From: Craterostigma plantagineum
Lineage: Eukaryota > Streptophyta > Magnoliopsida > Lamiales > Linderniaceae
Length of the DNA stretch: 64,000 nucleotides
Assembly: GCA_027422505.1 (NCBI GenBank)
Contig: JAPQWV010000331.1
Location: forward strand, 372,001 to 436,000
Reading direction: 5' to 3'
The notes beneath the pieces were generated by a model. That model did not search any database and had not been told where the DNA came from. It saw only the letters and a list, made by a program, of their open reading frames with translations. Position numbers and translations under genes: made by a program. This document shows, piece by piece, positions 20,501 through 30,891 of the stretch (position 1 is the stretch's first letter; every line of letters starts with the position of its first letter).

Positions 20501-23500
20501 AAGAAGCTTTGGAAAGTTGCGTGATTGGCAAACAAGCGCGGACTTCGTTTCAGAAGCAAGCAGGATTTCGAGCAAGCAAACCTCTCGAGCTTATACACAC
20601 TGATATATGCGGACCTATCACATCGGCATCATTTAGCGAAAAAAGATATTTCATCACGTTCATCGACGATTACTCGCGGAAAACTTTGGTGTATTTCTTG
20701 AGGGAAAAATCCGAGGCGCTGGAAACCTTTAAAAAATTCAAGACTATGGTTGAGAAGGCGACAAGTGCAAGCATCAAGGTGCTCCGTTCAGACCGAGGTG
20801 GAGAATACATGTCGAGCGCTTTCGTAAATTTTTGCGAGGAACAAGGCGTCAGGAGGTTCCTCACCGCACCCTATTCGTCACAACAAAACGGCGTGGCCGA
20901 GAGAAAAATCGAACCATACTTGACATGGTTCGCTCAATGTTGGAAAGCAAGGGAATGCCAAAGGAGGTCTGGGCCGAGGCGGTACAATGTGTCGTATATA
21001 TTCAAAACCGATGTCCACACCAAAACCTTGAGAATCGAACACCACCAGAAGCATGGAGTGGCCAGAAACCGACCGTAGCGCACTTCAGAATCTTTGGAAG
21101 TGTGGCGTATGCGCATGTGCCTGACCAGAAAAGAACCAAGCTCGACGACAAAAGTAGAAAGCTTGTTTTTATTGGGTACGATAAGAAGACGAAGGCGTAC
21201 CGGCTGTATGATCCATAAAAAGGTTATAGTAAGTCGAGATGTTCGAGTAGACGAGTTCGTGGGGCTGAATGAAGAAAACACTACGCCTGGAGAACCATTG
21301 AGTGTTGCACCTACGCCCGTCTCAATTTCATCTCAAGAAAATATCGAGGAGGACGAACCAAGATAGCCAAGGATGCGAAGCATGCAGGATCTGTACGAAA
21401 CAACCGAACAGGTTCACCTAGTATGCTTACTGGCCGACTCAAAACAAATTAGTTTCGAAGAAGCCGTAAGAGACAAGAGATGGAAAACGGCGATGGACGA
21501 AGAGATCAAGACGATTGAAAAAATGACACTTGGAAGCTGGTGGAATTACCACACGGGCATAAACCCATAGGAGTAAAATAGGTTTATAAAAAGAAATCAA
21601 CGCTCAAGGTAAAATCGAACGTTACAAGGCAAGATTGGTGGCGAAGGGCTACAGACAACGAGCAGGAATCGACTACGATGAAGTTTTTGCTCCGTTGCAA
21701 GAATGGAAACAATCTGTCTGCTCCTTGCCCAAGCTGCACAACTTAGTTGGCCAATCTATCAAATGGACGTGAAGTCCGCGTTTCTAAATGGGGAGCTTGA
21801 GGAGGAAGTCTACGCGGAGCAGTCCCGGGGGATACTCAAAATCCGGGGAAGAAGGCAAAGTGTTAAAATTAAGGAAAGCGCTTTATGGGGCTGAGCAAGT
21901 GCCCCGAGCCTGGAATACTCGGATCGATGGGTACTTCAAAAGGAACAAATTCGAGCAGTGTCCGTTCGAGCATGCGTTATACGTCAGAAGAGAAGGAGGT
22001 GAAATGATCATCGTCGCCCTCTATGTCGATGATCTCATTTTCATGGGGAGTAGCGAGCAATCAATGACTTCAAAAACGCGATGACGAAGGAGTTAGAGAT
22101 GACTGACTTGGGACTAATGAAATATTTTCTTGGTCTCGAAGACGAGCAAAGAAGTACGGGAATATTCATGTCACAGGAAGCGTATGCGAAGGACATATTA
22201 AAGAAAAACAAAATGGAGAAAAGCAAGCCGGTAGCTACACCAATGGAACTTGGAATAAAACTGTCCAAGTTTGAGGGAGGACAATGAGTAAATGAAACCA
22301 AATATCGTAGTCTCGTGGGGAGTCTACGATACTTGACCTGCACGAGACCCGACATCGCTTACATCGTTGGAGTCGTTAGCCGTTATGTGGAAGAACCGAG
22401 GCAGTCACATCTCAAAGCGATTAAGAGAATTCTACGATACATCCGAGGAACACAATTGCTCCGACTATTTTATTCAAAGGCGAGCAACTGCAAATTATTC
22501 GGATATTCTGACAGCGATTGATGCGAAGATATCGATGATCGCAAAAGCACGGGTGGTTACGTATTTTATTTAGGAAGCACAACGTTCACGTGGCTATCGA
22601 AGAAACAACCGATCGTGACTCTATCAACCTGTGAAGCTGAATATGTCGCAGCATCTTGGTGTGTCTGTCACGCAATATGGCTGAGAAATTTGCTGCTCAA
22701 GTTGAATCTTCATTAAGTCGAGCCAACCGAAATTCGAGTAGATAATAAATCGGCGATTGAGTTGGCGAAAAATCCACGAGAGAAGCAAGCATATTGATGC
22801 TCGGTTCCACTTTATTAGAGAGCACGTAAAAAATGGAGAAGTGAAGATGGTGCACATAGCAAGCCTAGATCAGGTTGCAGATATTTTCACGAAGCCGTTA
22901 CCGACAGGTACATTTGAAAATTTGAAGCAAGCGCTTGGGATGAAAGATAGGAACGCATTGAGTTTAAGGGAGGAATTTGTTGACAAATAAACACAATGCT
23001 TTTGAAGAGTTGAACGTGGAGTTTGAAACCACAAAAGAGAGAAGACAAAGAAAACTGATTCAAACAAAGAAGTCAGCAAAAGACAAAAAGAAAGAAAAAA
23101 GGAGCAGCAAATGTGGAAGGAAAAAATTAAACGTGAAGCATGCATCTTGTTTTGTAGTGTTGTATGATTATTATAAATAGGATGTCATATGAAGGAAAAC
23201 AGAACAGAGGGAAACGTTGAGCCAAAAAATAAAGAATAGAATTGTGTCTTTGTTCTCCCTTCATTCTCTCTGTCATACAAAAATCTAATTAGTTAGGGTT
23301 CATTTTTATCATTCGCTCGCTAATACATACCAAAGCATAAGAGTTTTGCAGCACAAAATAACATATAATAGGAGTGCTCGTCAAGCTTAAAACCCTTTGT
23401 TCAAAATTTTCGATGCGGGACTCTTTGTCCATCACACGTGATTATCTCAACAACATGGACAATCAATAAGAATAACCTTTGGCATCGTAAGTTTAGTTTT

Positions 23501-26356
23501 TCTTGAAAGATATTTAGATTGATCTTTTTTTGCTTGATAATAGTACTAAAAATAAATCTGGCACGGGTCTCTAGTAGTATTTTATTTTCTATTTGTCAGT
23601 TGTTGTATATTCGGTTACACATAATTTAAATATTCTCGGCAACGCAGTCGAAACTACATTAGTAGTGTTGTGCTTGTGTCTCCATTGCCATGGACCATAT
23701 CTTGCCCACTGCTTCAACGAGAAAAGAACGCTACTCTTTTGTTGCCTTACGCACATATTGATAGGGCCAAGTTCAATTTTCATTGTCGTTTGTACGCGCT
23801 GTTGATGAAATCAGAAACATTAGGGGAAAAAGAATAATGATTTTCTTACCTCGTGTAAAAGATAAATTGAAAAAAAAAGTGTACCAAACCTTTTGTATTC
23901 TTAATGCAGGCAAAAGATTGCGGCTTGCGCGAAGCACTATGTCGGCGACGGGGGCACGACGAAGGGCATAAACGAGAACAACACTGTAGCGTCGAGGCAC
24001 GACCTCCTCAGCATCCACATGGCGGGTTATTATAACGCGGTGATCAAAGGCGTTTCCACCGTAATGATCTCTTACTCGAGCTGGAACGGAGTCAAGATGC
24101 ACGCCAATCGCGAACTAATCACTGGCTTCCTCAAGAAAACTCTGCGTTTCAGAGTAAGAAGACTTGACTTTCGATATATAAACAAGAACCGTCGTTATTT
24201 TCGCGTAGCCTGTTTTATCGACATTGTGGTAATAAGAGTTATTCTACGATAATTTCAGGGATTCGTCATCTCGGACTGGCAAGGGATCGACAAGATAACC
24301 TCTCCGCCTCACGACAACTATACGTATTCGATATTGACAGGAATAAACGCCGGGATTGACATGGTTTGCATAGTCTTACTTTCTACATCCTTTTTTTTTG
24401 TGTTAGTGGTATCAAATTCAATCCCACATCAGATAAATCAAACAATTGGCAGCATGTGAGTCACTCTCTCTATTTTTCTTTTGGTCGACCCTTGAGTTTT
24501 TACACCCAATCGACTATGAGTTTACACCATACATCGCGAAATTGAACTATTCTCTAGGGATTATGAGGATACCGCCTTAATTCATATGATATGTTAACAT
24601 TAGATTGATTTCTTCCTATTGCCAATTGATTATATGGTAAAATCCTACATGATTTGTCATGGGCTTGGGTTAGAGTACGCCTTATTCGCTAATGCTGTTA
24701 CTACTAGTGCATTGCAGGTCATGGTTCCTTACAACTACACAGAGTTCATCGACGGCCTAACGTCGTTGGTGAAGAAGGGGTTCATCTCCACGAGCCGAAT
24801 CGACGACGCCGTTTCGAGGATATTAAGGGTTAAATTCACCATGGGCTTGTTCGAGCATCCACTCGCTGACTACAGCATGACCAAGTACCTCGGAGCGAAG
24901 GTACAAACTACAATCGCAACTTCTCCTGCCCGTTATATTCGTTCGATCTTTTATATTTATTGCGCTGAATTTTTATCTTTTCAATAGGAACATAGGGAAC
25001 TGGCGAGAGAAGCCGTAAGAAAATCGCTGGTTCTTCTCAAGAACGGCCAGTCGACCGACAGGCCATTATTGCCCCTTCCCAAGAAGGTGGGCAAGATTCT
25101 CGTCACCGGGACCCACGCCAATGACATAGGCAACCAATGCGGCGGTTGGACGATCGAATGGCAAGGACAGAGTGGCAATCGAACAGTTGGTAAGCAATGT
25201 TTCAAGAATTTCATTCGCAAAATTATGGTTCGAATCGAGTCGCGTCGAAAGCCCCAATATGTTGTTCGTATTCTATCAATAATTCGCATTACTATTCGAA
25301 TACAACCGATTCAAATTCATTCGAATCGAATATTCAAATATACGAAATGAATATATATTATTCTCTATCTTTTTATTTTAAAAAATATAATGAATATTAC
25401 ATTTATAAAATATATTCGATTATATTATAGATATCTAATTTTTTAATTTATTCTATTTAATAATAATAATATTTTTAAGATAGATATTGAATTTTTTATA
25501 TGGTACTAGACTTAAATATATCGAATTATAATATATTGTAATTTTTTTATTAATTCCATTTAATTTATTTTTAAGATATATATTGGATTTTTTATATGCT
25601 ACTAGACTTAAATATATCGAATTGTAATATATTGTACATAAATATATATGAAATTCTTCGAACAAGTATTCGATAATTAATCAACTGCTATCTGTATTGC
25701 AACATTATTCAAATCAGAAAACTATTTTTATTCGGATTTGCAATAGAGATATTCAATTTCGAAACTTAAATTTTGGAATCGAATCTCGAATCGATACAAA
25801 AATTCGAGCTATTCTCAACCCAGCACAAAACCCACAAAAAAATCCAACCTTTTTATTTTAAAATAACAAGAAAAATAATCAATTTTGATGCATAGGAACG
25901 ACGATCCTCGCCGGGATAAAGAATGCCGCGGACCCAACCACTGAGGTCGTCTACACGGAAAACCCCGACCGCGCCTACTTCAAGGCCCACGGCTTCTCCT
26001 TTGCCGTCGTCGTGGTGGGCGAGCCGCCGTACGCCGAGACGTCCGGGGACAGCTTGAACCTAACCATCCCTGAGCCTGGGCCGAGCATTATCACAAACAC
26101 CTGCGGGGCAGTGAGGTGCGTGGTGGTCCTCGTGACAGGGAGGCCGGTGGTGATACAGCCTTACCTTGCCCAGATGGACGCGGTGGTGGCGGCTTGGCTG
26201 CCGGGGACGGAAGGGGACGGCGTCGCCGACGTTCTGTTCGGAGATTACGGGTTTAGGGGAAAGCTGCCGATGACTTGGTTCAAGACCGTCGATCAATTGC
26301 CGATGAACGTCGGCGATAGGGATTATGATCCGCTTTTCCCTTTTGATTTGGGCTGA
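17098..26356 (+). CDS. GH3 exo-beta-glucosidase (beta-D-glucan exohydrolase type), 8 exons
   Basis: Exons I infer: 17098-17525, 17646-17736, 17841-17986, 23910-24153, 24259-24363, 24718-24900, 24988-25189, 25896-26356. They sum to 1,860 nt with compatible phases and no stop, giving 619 residues. Residues 1 to about 24 form a signal peptide (hydrophobic [10 protein letters not shown]), so the product is secreted to the cell wall. The N-terminal GH3 barrel contains [16 protein letters not shown], GDGGTTKG and GFVISDW; the Asp of ISDW (about residue 309) is the family nucleophile. QCGGWT and VVGEPPYAE follow; the Glu of PYAE (about 514) fits the acid/base of barley exohydrolase. It ends DPLFPFDLG. 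The start is the only ATG before the signal peptide. Splice sites are GT-AG except intron 1, which appears GC-AG. Intron 3 is 5.9 kb because of nested transposons. Likely role: trimming beta-glucans or oligosaccharides in walls; substrate not determinable. Confidence 0.93.
17526..17645 (+). repeat. CT microsatellite forming intron 1 of the GH3 gene
   Basis: About 110 of the 120 bases are (CT)n with a few interruptions, ending in CCCTTTGCAG, a normal acceptor. No GT exists near the exon 1 end; the best donor is AG/GCGAGC (GC donor). The segment length is divisible by three and lacks stops, so if retained it would add about 40 residues rich in Ser-Leu. Confidence 0.8.
18567..19009 (+). repeat. 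5' LTR of the intronic copia element (443 bp)
   Basis: TGTTGACAAATAAAC... to ...ATAAATAACA. It contains a TTATAAATAGG TATA-box-like site near 18817-18827. Compared with the 3' LTR it carries an extra tandem copy of a unit of about 43 bp (AAAGACAAAAAGAAAG... to ...AAATGTGGAAGG) at roughly 18670-18755, explaining most of the length difference. Confidence 0.9.
19011..19024 (+). other. PBS of the intronic copia element
   Basis: ATTGGTATCAGAGC follows the 5' LTR. TGGTATCAGAGC is complementary to the 3' end of plant initiator methionine tRNA, the usual primer for Ty1/copia. Confidence 0.95.
19026..22960 (+). pseudogene. Degenerate copia gag-pol
   Basis: Gag begins at 19026 ([10 protein letters not shown]), meets a stop near 19201 and resumes. 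A zinc knuckle [14 protein letters not shown] lies near 19860. Protease is near 20020 with [12 protein letters not shown], where the usual catalytic DSGAS/DTGAS motif is altered to DTDAS. The integrase core ([17 protein letters not shown]) spans 20770-20920 with frame changes, RT carries YVDDLIFMG near 22024, and RNase H remnants run to about 22900. Several frameshifts and stops separate these pieces, so no functional polyprotein is expected. Confidence 0.9.
22978..23363 (+). repeat. 3' LTR of the intronic copia element (386 bp)
   Basis: Starts TGTTGACAAATAAAC after the purine tract AAGGGAGGAA and ends AAAATAACA. Lacks the 43-bp duplication seen in the 5' LTR. Confidence 0.92.
25190..25895. 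repeat. AT-rich intron 7 of the GH3 gene with internal duplication
   Basis: Intron 7 is strongly AT-rich. A segment TTTTTTATATGGTACTAGAC...AATATATTGTA at about 25490-25545 is repeated with few changes at about 25585-25637, some 93 bp downstream. The flanks carry several TTCGAATCGAAT-like words. It may be an AT-rich mobile sequence, but I saw no clear termini. Confidence 0.5.
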
Positions 26357-26441
26357 CCACGAAGGGTGTTAAGGAGGATTAGTTTGATTTGATTTCTTTG
26401 AGTGTGTTCGTGCTTTTTATTTTCAATAAGGGAAACACTCG

Positions 26442-26730
26442 GTACTACCTCTACGTACTAAACCAGAGTCCCACTAGCTTTACTACATTTTCTAACATTT
26501 TATATATTTCACTATGTACGGGCGGCGCTCCCTTTTATATATTTACTTTTATAGCAAAAAATTATCATAAACAATCAAATAATAATATTAAATACTCTTA
26601 AAATACGTGTCAAAATATATATATTTTTTAACCTTTTAATTGTACTATATTATTAAAATATTTAATTTCTTAAAAACCGTGACATACTCCAAATGTCCAA
26701 AACCCTTTGGGACAGAGGAAGTATTTTGTT
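26442..26730. mobile_element. Stowaway-like MITE
   Basis: Degenerate ends TACTACCTCTACGTAC...AGTCCC and GGGACAGAGGAAGTA form imperfect inverted repeats of the CTCCCTCCGTCCC type known from Tc1/mariner Stowaway MITEs, with TA at the borders. The interior block CTTAAAATACGTGTCAAAAT followed by TTGTACTATATTATTA recurs at 62275-62335, so the two belong to one family. Confidence 0.6.
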
Positions 26731-26961
26731 GGGAAAAGTAAAAAATTAAACCCAAGTATAATTGTAATTTGATATATGTCCTGCTAATTTAAGACCATAA
26801 AATATTAATATCTTACTATATGATATTTATATAATACATAACGTGGAGCGATATTTTTCATCTGTTTGGGATATCTGCGTTTCTCATCTCTCAAATTCTG
26901 AGTTGTTACTTGTAATTACAATATTATCGATTTTGAGTCGTTTTGTTTTCGGTTAATTTAA

Positions 26962-27170
26962 GGGAGTTACTATTTACCGCCCCGTTTTTACTTGTTACCG
27001 CCCCCTAAAGGACTGAAAAAAGACTATTTTACCCCTATGTTATTTAAAATAATTTAAAAAGCTAAAATATAATCAAAAGTAAGAAGTCCTATTTAAAGTC
27101 CTTTACTACGCAACACTTTTCAAATCACACATCCAAATCAAACAAAAAACAGAGAAATTTGCAAATCGCA
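26962..27170 (+). repeat. Left TIR of MULE-A, promoter of the PMD gene
   Basis: About 210 bp matching the reverse complement of the right end in collinear blocks: ACCGCCCC...CTAAAGG, GAAAAA(A)GAC, CAACACTTTT, then TCACACATCCAAATCA, then AAATCGCAATG. The TIR runs right up to the start codon, so it must act as the promoter/5' UTR of the PMD gene. Confidence 0.85.
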
Positions 27171-29661
27171 ATGGAACGAGGAAAAGGAAAGGGAAAGGGA
27201 AAGGGGGTGCTCTCACGATTGGTAATAAAATTGTCGTAAATTCATTCGTACGTAGATAGATTGTCGAAAACGGGTCGAAATAGGCCGGAAAACGGTTGAT
27301 CGGACGCGAAATCGGGCGAAAAACGGCACGACCGAACGGTGATTTCGGCCGGCCAAGTCCCGACCGAAACATGATTTCGGTCGGCCAGGGTCGTGATCGA
27401 AATCCCCTGGCAGACCGAATTCATGTTTCGGTCGGGACTTGGCCGACCGAAATCACCGTTCGGTCGCCGGGGTTCCGACCGAAATCCCGTTTCGGTCGGA
27501 TCAGTACCAACCGAAATTCGGTTTCGGTCGGATCCTCGGCGACCGAAACTTGACTTCGGTCTGCCGTTATCCGACCAAAGTCGGATTTCGGTCAGGTCAT
27601 AGACCGACCGAAATTACATTTCGGTCCAAATTTTTTTTTTTAATAATTATCTAATTGCAGGCCAAGGGTGGGAAGTCCCTGCTCGGAGGGAGCAACAGAT
27701 CCCCCCCGTTGGAGGAATCTGGAGAGCGTCATACGAGGGCGCGCGTTGATGCATCCGTTCGTAGGGAACGGGAGGAGGCGAGGCGGCAGCGAGCGAGTGA
27801 TTCGCATTCCGTGTATGCGGAATACGATCCGCATGCGGATGAGGAGGCGCATGCGGATGAGGAGGTGCCATACGATGCGGCATCGTTTGAGTCATCCAAC
27901 GACGATGTGATACCGGTCTCCTCAGGTAATTTCCTTATCCATTATAAACTGACTTGCGATGTCGTGTCTTAATATTACAAAAAAAAAAATTAGGAGTGGT
28001 TATTCGTAAAAATAAAATAGGGAGCAAGCGCTCCAGGGTCGTAGATGACGATTCCTGGAGGGTGCAGGGGCCACAGCCAGGTGGTCCACAAGATGGCGAG
28101 GTGATCCCTAGTTACTTGGGGCACATCGCGCCCCGCATCTGGGCGGGTGACGAGGAGAGGCCGCTGCTGAAGTGCGAGCAGCGTACTTTGTATATTCGGT
28201 CGCTTAAGCTGTGGTACAGCCAGTTCCCGCCGGAGACCCAGAGCGAGATCGATGGCACGGGTCTTGCGCACCTCACAGATGCCATGCTGGGTCACTTGGA
28301 CCAGCCTCTTCTGTGTGCTTTTGTGGAGCGTTGGCACCCCGACACGAACACCTTCCACATGTCGTGGGGGGAGATGACGATCATGCTCCACGACGTCGAG
28401 CAGATCCTCCGTATCCCGATCGACGGGACGACGGTTTCGGGCATCCCGGACGCCGGCGACCAGCAGATCGCGGCGAGGGAGATTATGGGCGACTCCGCAG
28501 ACGCGCTGAGGGGATTTTGGAGAGGAGGTGCGGTTGCGTCGAAAAACGTGATGCAGAGGATGCGGGAGGGTCGGCCGACGGGGTTCCAGGCCATCGCTTG
28601 GCTGTGGATTCTATTGGGGTCGACGCTGTTCGTCGACAAGAGCGGGAACCGGGTGAAGCCCGACATCATGCACGAGTTCTATCGCGGTCTGCCATCTGCC
28701 AGTCATTACTCGTGGGGTTCAGCCGCTCTTGCTTACCTCTATCGCCAGCTTGGCCTCGCAAGTCGAGCGGATTCAAGGGGTTTAGCTGGGTGCCTGTCGT
28801 TACTACAGGCGTGGATCTACGAGTACTTCCCATGCTTCCGCCCACACCGTCAACCCAATCATGTCGAGCCTGGCCAGCCACGATCGTGCATGTGGTCCGT
28901 ATCTCAATACGAGCGGACGGGCCACCGTTTGATTGAGATCCGCCGTCAGCTGGACATGATGACTGAGAGCTCGGTATGTTAACAAATTATATTCAATATT
29001 CGTGACCTTTATATAAATTGCGAATTGTTATCAGGTTGCTTGGTTGCCGTACGGTCCCGATCCAGCCATGCAGCACATGAGGACTCTTTTCGTGGGCTGG
29101 GTCAGATATCGCGACATCGTGGAGCCCTACGCACCCTCGAGGGTGTTGCGCCAGCTGGGGTACGTGCAGGTCATACCGCCGCCGATGAGTATGCCACATA
29201 AGGCGGTCATGCCAGCAGACCCGTCGAGGTATAGGGTGCATTATTCTGCGGATGCGGCAGAGCATGCTTGGCGTCAGTTCCCGTACGCGTACATCCTCAA
29301 CCTCCAGTGCATCAACCGGTCGGACTCAGAGTACCTTGGTGAGGCCGTTGCAGGGTACATGGACTGGTATGAGCGACATTCTCATCCTCGTTTGTTTTCG
29401 TCGGAGTCGGGATCCTCATCGGGCGGCATACCCCCGCACAGCCACACCGACTACGTACGTAACTTGATCTGATTTGGATTTTTTATATTTGTATGTTTGA
29501 TCGCTTTTCATACGTATCAATTCTGTGTACAGTGGTACAACTCGATGTATACCTTGACTACCGATGTGCTAGCGACGCTGCAGCTCCACGACGTCGACCA
29601 GGCGGAGAACTACAGAGACAGGCTGGACGACCTGAACGACCGATGGCGCAATGCCCCGTGA
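27171..29661 (+). CDS. Plant mobile domain (PMD) protein encoded by MULE-A, 5 exons
   Basis: Exons 27171-27221, 27661-27925, 28021-28973, 29035-29454 and 29533-29661 join in phase to 1,818 nt (605 residues) with GT-AG introns and no stop. Exon 1 is a short basic peptide (MERGKGKGKGKG). Exon 2 is charged and disordered with EAHADEE repeats. Exon 3 starts the PMD (aminotransferase-like, PF10536-type) fold: LLKCEQRTLYIRSLKLWYSQ..., VERWHPDTNTFHM, GEMTIMLHDVEQIL, a pattern shared with MAIN/MAIL1 and proteins annotated as phosphatase 7 long-form homologs. The C-terminal exons hold WVRYRDIVEPYAPSRVLRQLG and YMDWYERHSHPR. PMDs are known as cargo of plant MULEs and Ty3 elements; MAIN-type host proteins act in nuclear silencing. 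Whether this copy is transposition helper or silencing antagonist is unknown. Confidence 0.85.
27295..27625 (+). repeat. ACCGAAAT palindrome array in intron 1 of the PMD gene
   Basis: Some ten near-palindromes of the form CGACCGAAAT-N(2-6)-ATTTCGGTCGG are strung together, each about 30 bp from the next. The array fills most of intron 1 (27222-27660). A mirror-image relative occupies the first intron of the transposase gene at 32890-33150, and a third copy lies in MULE-B at 60285-60485. Confidence 0.85.
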
Positions 29662-29689
29662 TCTGCCAGTGGTTTACTTTATTAATCCT

Positions 29690-30115
29690 ATGTTATGTAC
29701 CGGACACGTACTTTTTATTTTATATTATTTCGGTTATGTTTGGAGTAACGCGAAATAACATAACAAATAACATATAAAAAATATTAACAATACAAAATTA
29801 TAACATATAAAATAATATTATTATAAAATAATATTACAATAAAAAATAAAAAAATAATATTAATATAAAATACTATTATTAATACAAAATAACAATGTAA
29901 AAATAAATAATACTATTATAAAAAAAATAACAATACAAAATCATATAAAATAATATTATTATAAAATAATAATACAATAAAAAATAATAAAAAATAATAA
30001 TAATATTAATATAAAATACTATTATTAATACAAATAACAATATAAAAATAAATAATACTATTATAAAAAAATATTACCAAACAAAATAATAACATATAAA
30101 ATTATAATATTACTA
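29690..30115. repeat. AT-rich spacer between convergent MULE genes
   Basis: Almost pure A/T with repeated ATAAAATAATATTATTATAAAA-like units; a block at about 29800-29930 is duplicated with small changes at 29940-30075. It lies between the stops of the PMD and OTU-like genes and may provide polyadenylation signals for both. Confidence 0.7.
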
Positions 30116-30124
30116 CAAACGGAA

Positions 30125-30790
30125 TTACAATAGACCATTCTGACGCATGAGTTGCACCCAGTGTTCGAATCTGTTCTGATATCTAAGTTCCCAACCAGTT
30201 TTTCGACGATCACGATACGTGAACCAATACGGATGCAAGGCGGGTATAGGAAAGTCTGGACACAGATTCAGTCTAATATAATGCTGGTACTCGTCTCCAA
30301 GTTGCGCTATGACGATAGTTCGGTTCGGTCTATCAGCAGTCCGAACGGCACGCAGTGGCAGTATCGTCGTAGAATGCATGTTGACGGTCGATCCGTTGCC
30401 GTACCCGTAGAGGATAACTACAGCGTTCCAAATTGTCGCCACAGCTCACAAATCGCACGGTGTCAACATCCAGTGGTTTGCCAAGCAAGGCCCCCCTTCC
30501 CAGCGTATACGATCCAACTGCATTTCCAATGAATCGCCGTAGTACAATGCCGAGTACCTATCCCAATGGGCCTCGATTTCGTTCGAGACGTTATTCCTTA
30601 CGGTGACCCATTCGTCCTCGTCACCGTAAATATGGGAAGCTATAGTGCGAAATTCGCAGTTGCCGTCAGCACCACATCCTTATAACTAACTATATAGGGT
30701 TGGATGACAGATGTTACGTGGTACTGCAAGCGGCTGTGGAAGAAGTTGGATTCACCTGTACAAAGCATTTTACCGGATTAGAGGTGGATT
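30125..30790 (-). pseudogene. OTU-like cysteine protease gene of MULE-A (one nonsense codon)
   Basis: On the minus strand the region near 30690 reads DGNCEFRTIASHIYGDEDEW, fitting the OTU motif D-G-N-C-x-x-R with the catalytic Cys. It continues with DRYSALYYG, HWMLTPCDL and, after a TGA at about 30444, AVATIWNAVVILY. The block QLGDEYQHYIRLNL (near 30280) fits the catalytic His strand. It ends with QLMRQNGLL and a stop at 30125. The nonsense codon stands where a Trp codon would be one base away. OTU domains are recurrent companions of MULE transposases. The N-terminus and link to the transposase are unresolved. Confidence 0.65.
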
Positions 30791-30891
30791 TCCGAGCTCG
30801 CTATGAATTTAGTAGTGAAAGATATTAGTACCGGTCTCCGTAGTAGAAGTACGAGATCGCTTCGCAGACGAAGATGACGTACGGCCATGAC

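Larger units (their letters stand above)
18567..23363 (+). mobile_element. Ty1/copia retrotransposon in GH3 intron 3
   Basis: A complete element in the same direction as the host gene: 5' LTR 18567-19009, PBS, degraded gag-pol, purine tract before 22978, 3' LTR 22978-23363. Target duplications TATAA are present at 18562-18566 and 23364-23368. It inserted into the 5' LTR of the TRIM element. Its polyprotein frame is broken many times, and the LTRs differ in length and at scattered positions, so it is not recent. Confidence 0.93.
18105..23452 (-). mobile_element. TRIM-like LTR element in GH3 intron 3, split by a copia insertion
   Basis: Two copies of a LTR of about 213-226 bp flank a 107-bp interior (18318-18424). 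LTR A is 18105-18317. LTR B is 18425-18566 continued at 23369-23452, the gap being the copia element. Both LTRs run TGTA(G/T)AAATTC... to ...TTATCTCAACA. Read on the minus strand, the interior starts with TGGTATGAAAGC (18424-18413), close to the initiator-Met tRNA PBS, and ends with the purine tract CGTGGGGGAGAG (18329-18318). Five-bp duplications ACATG flank the whole (18100-18104 and 23453-23457). No coding capacity, hence TRIM-type. Confidence 0.85.

Noticed and set aside
28211..28936. 241-residue alternative frame inside the PMD exon
   Set aside because: Shadow of the GC-rich PMD coding sequence; the PMD frame has the family motifs.
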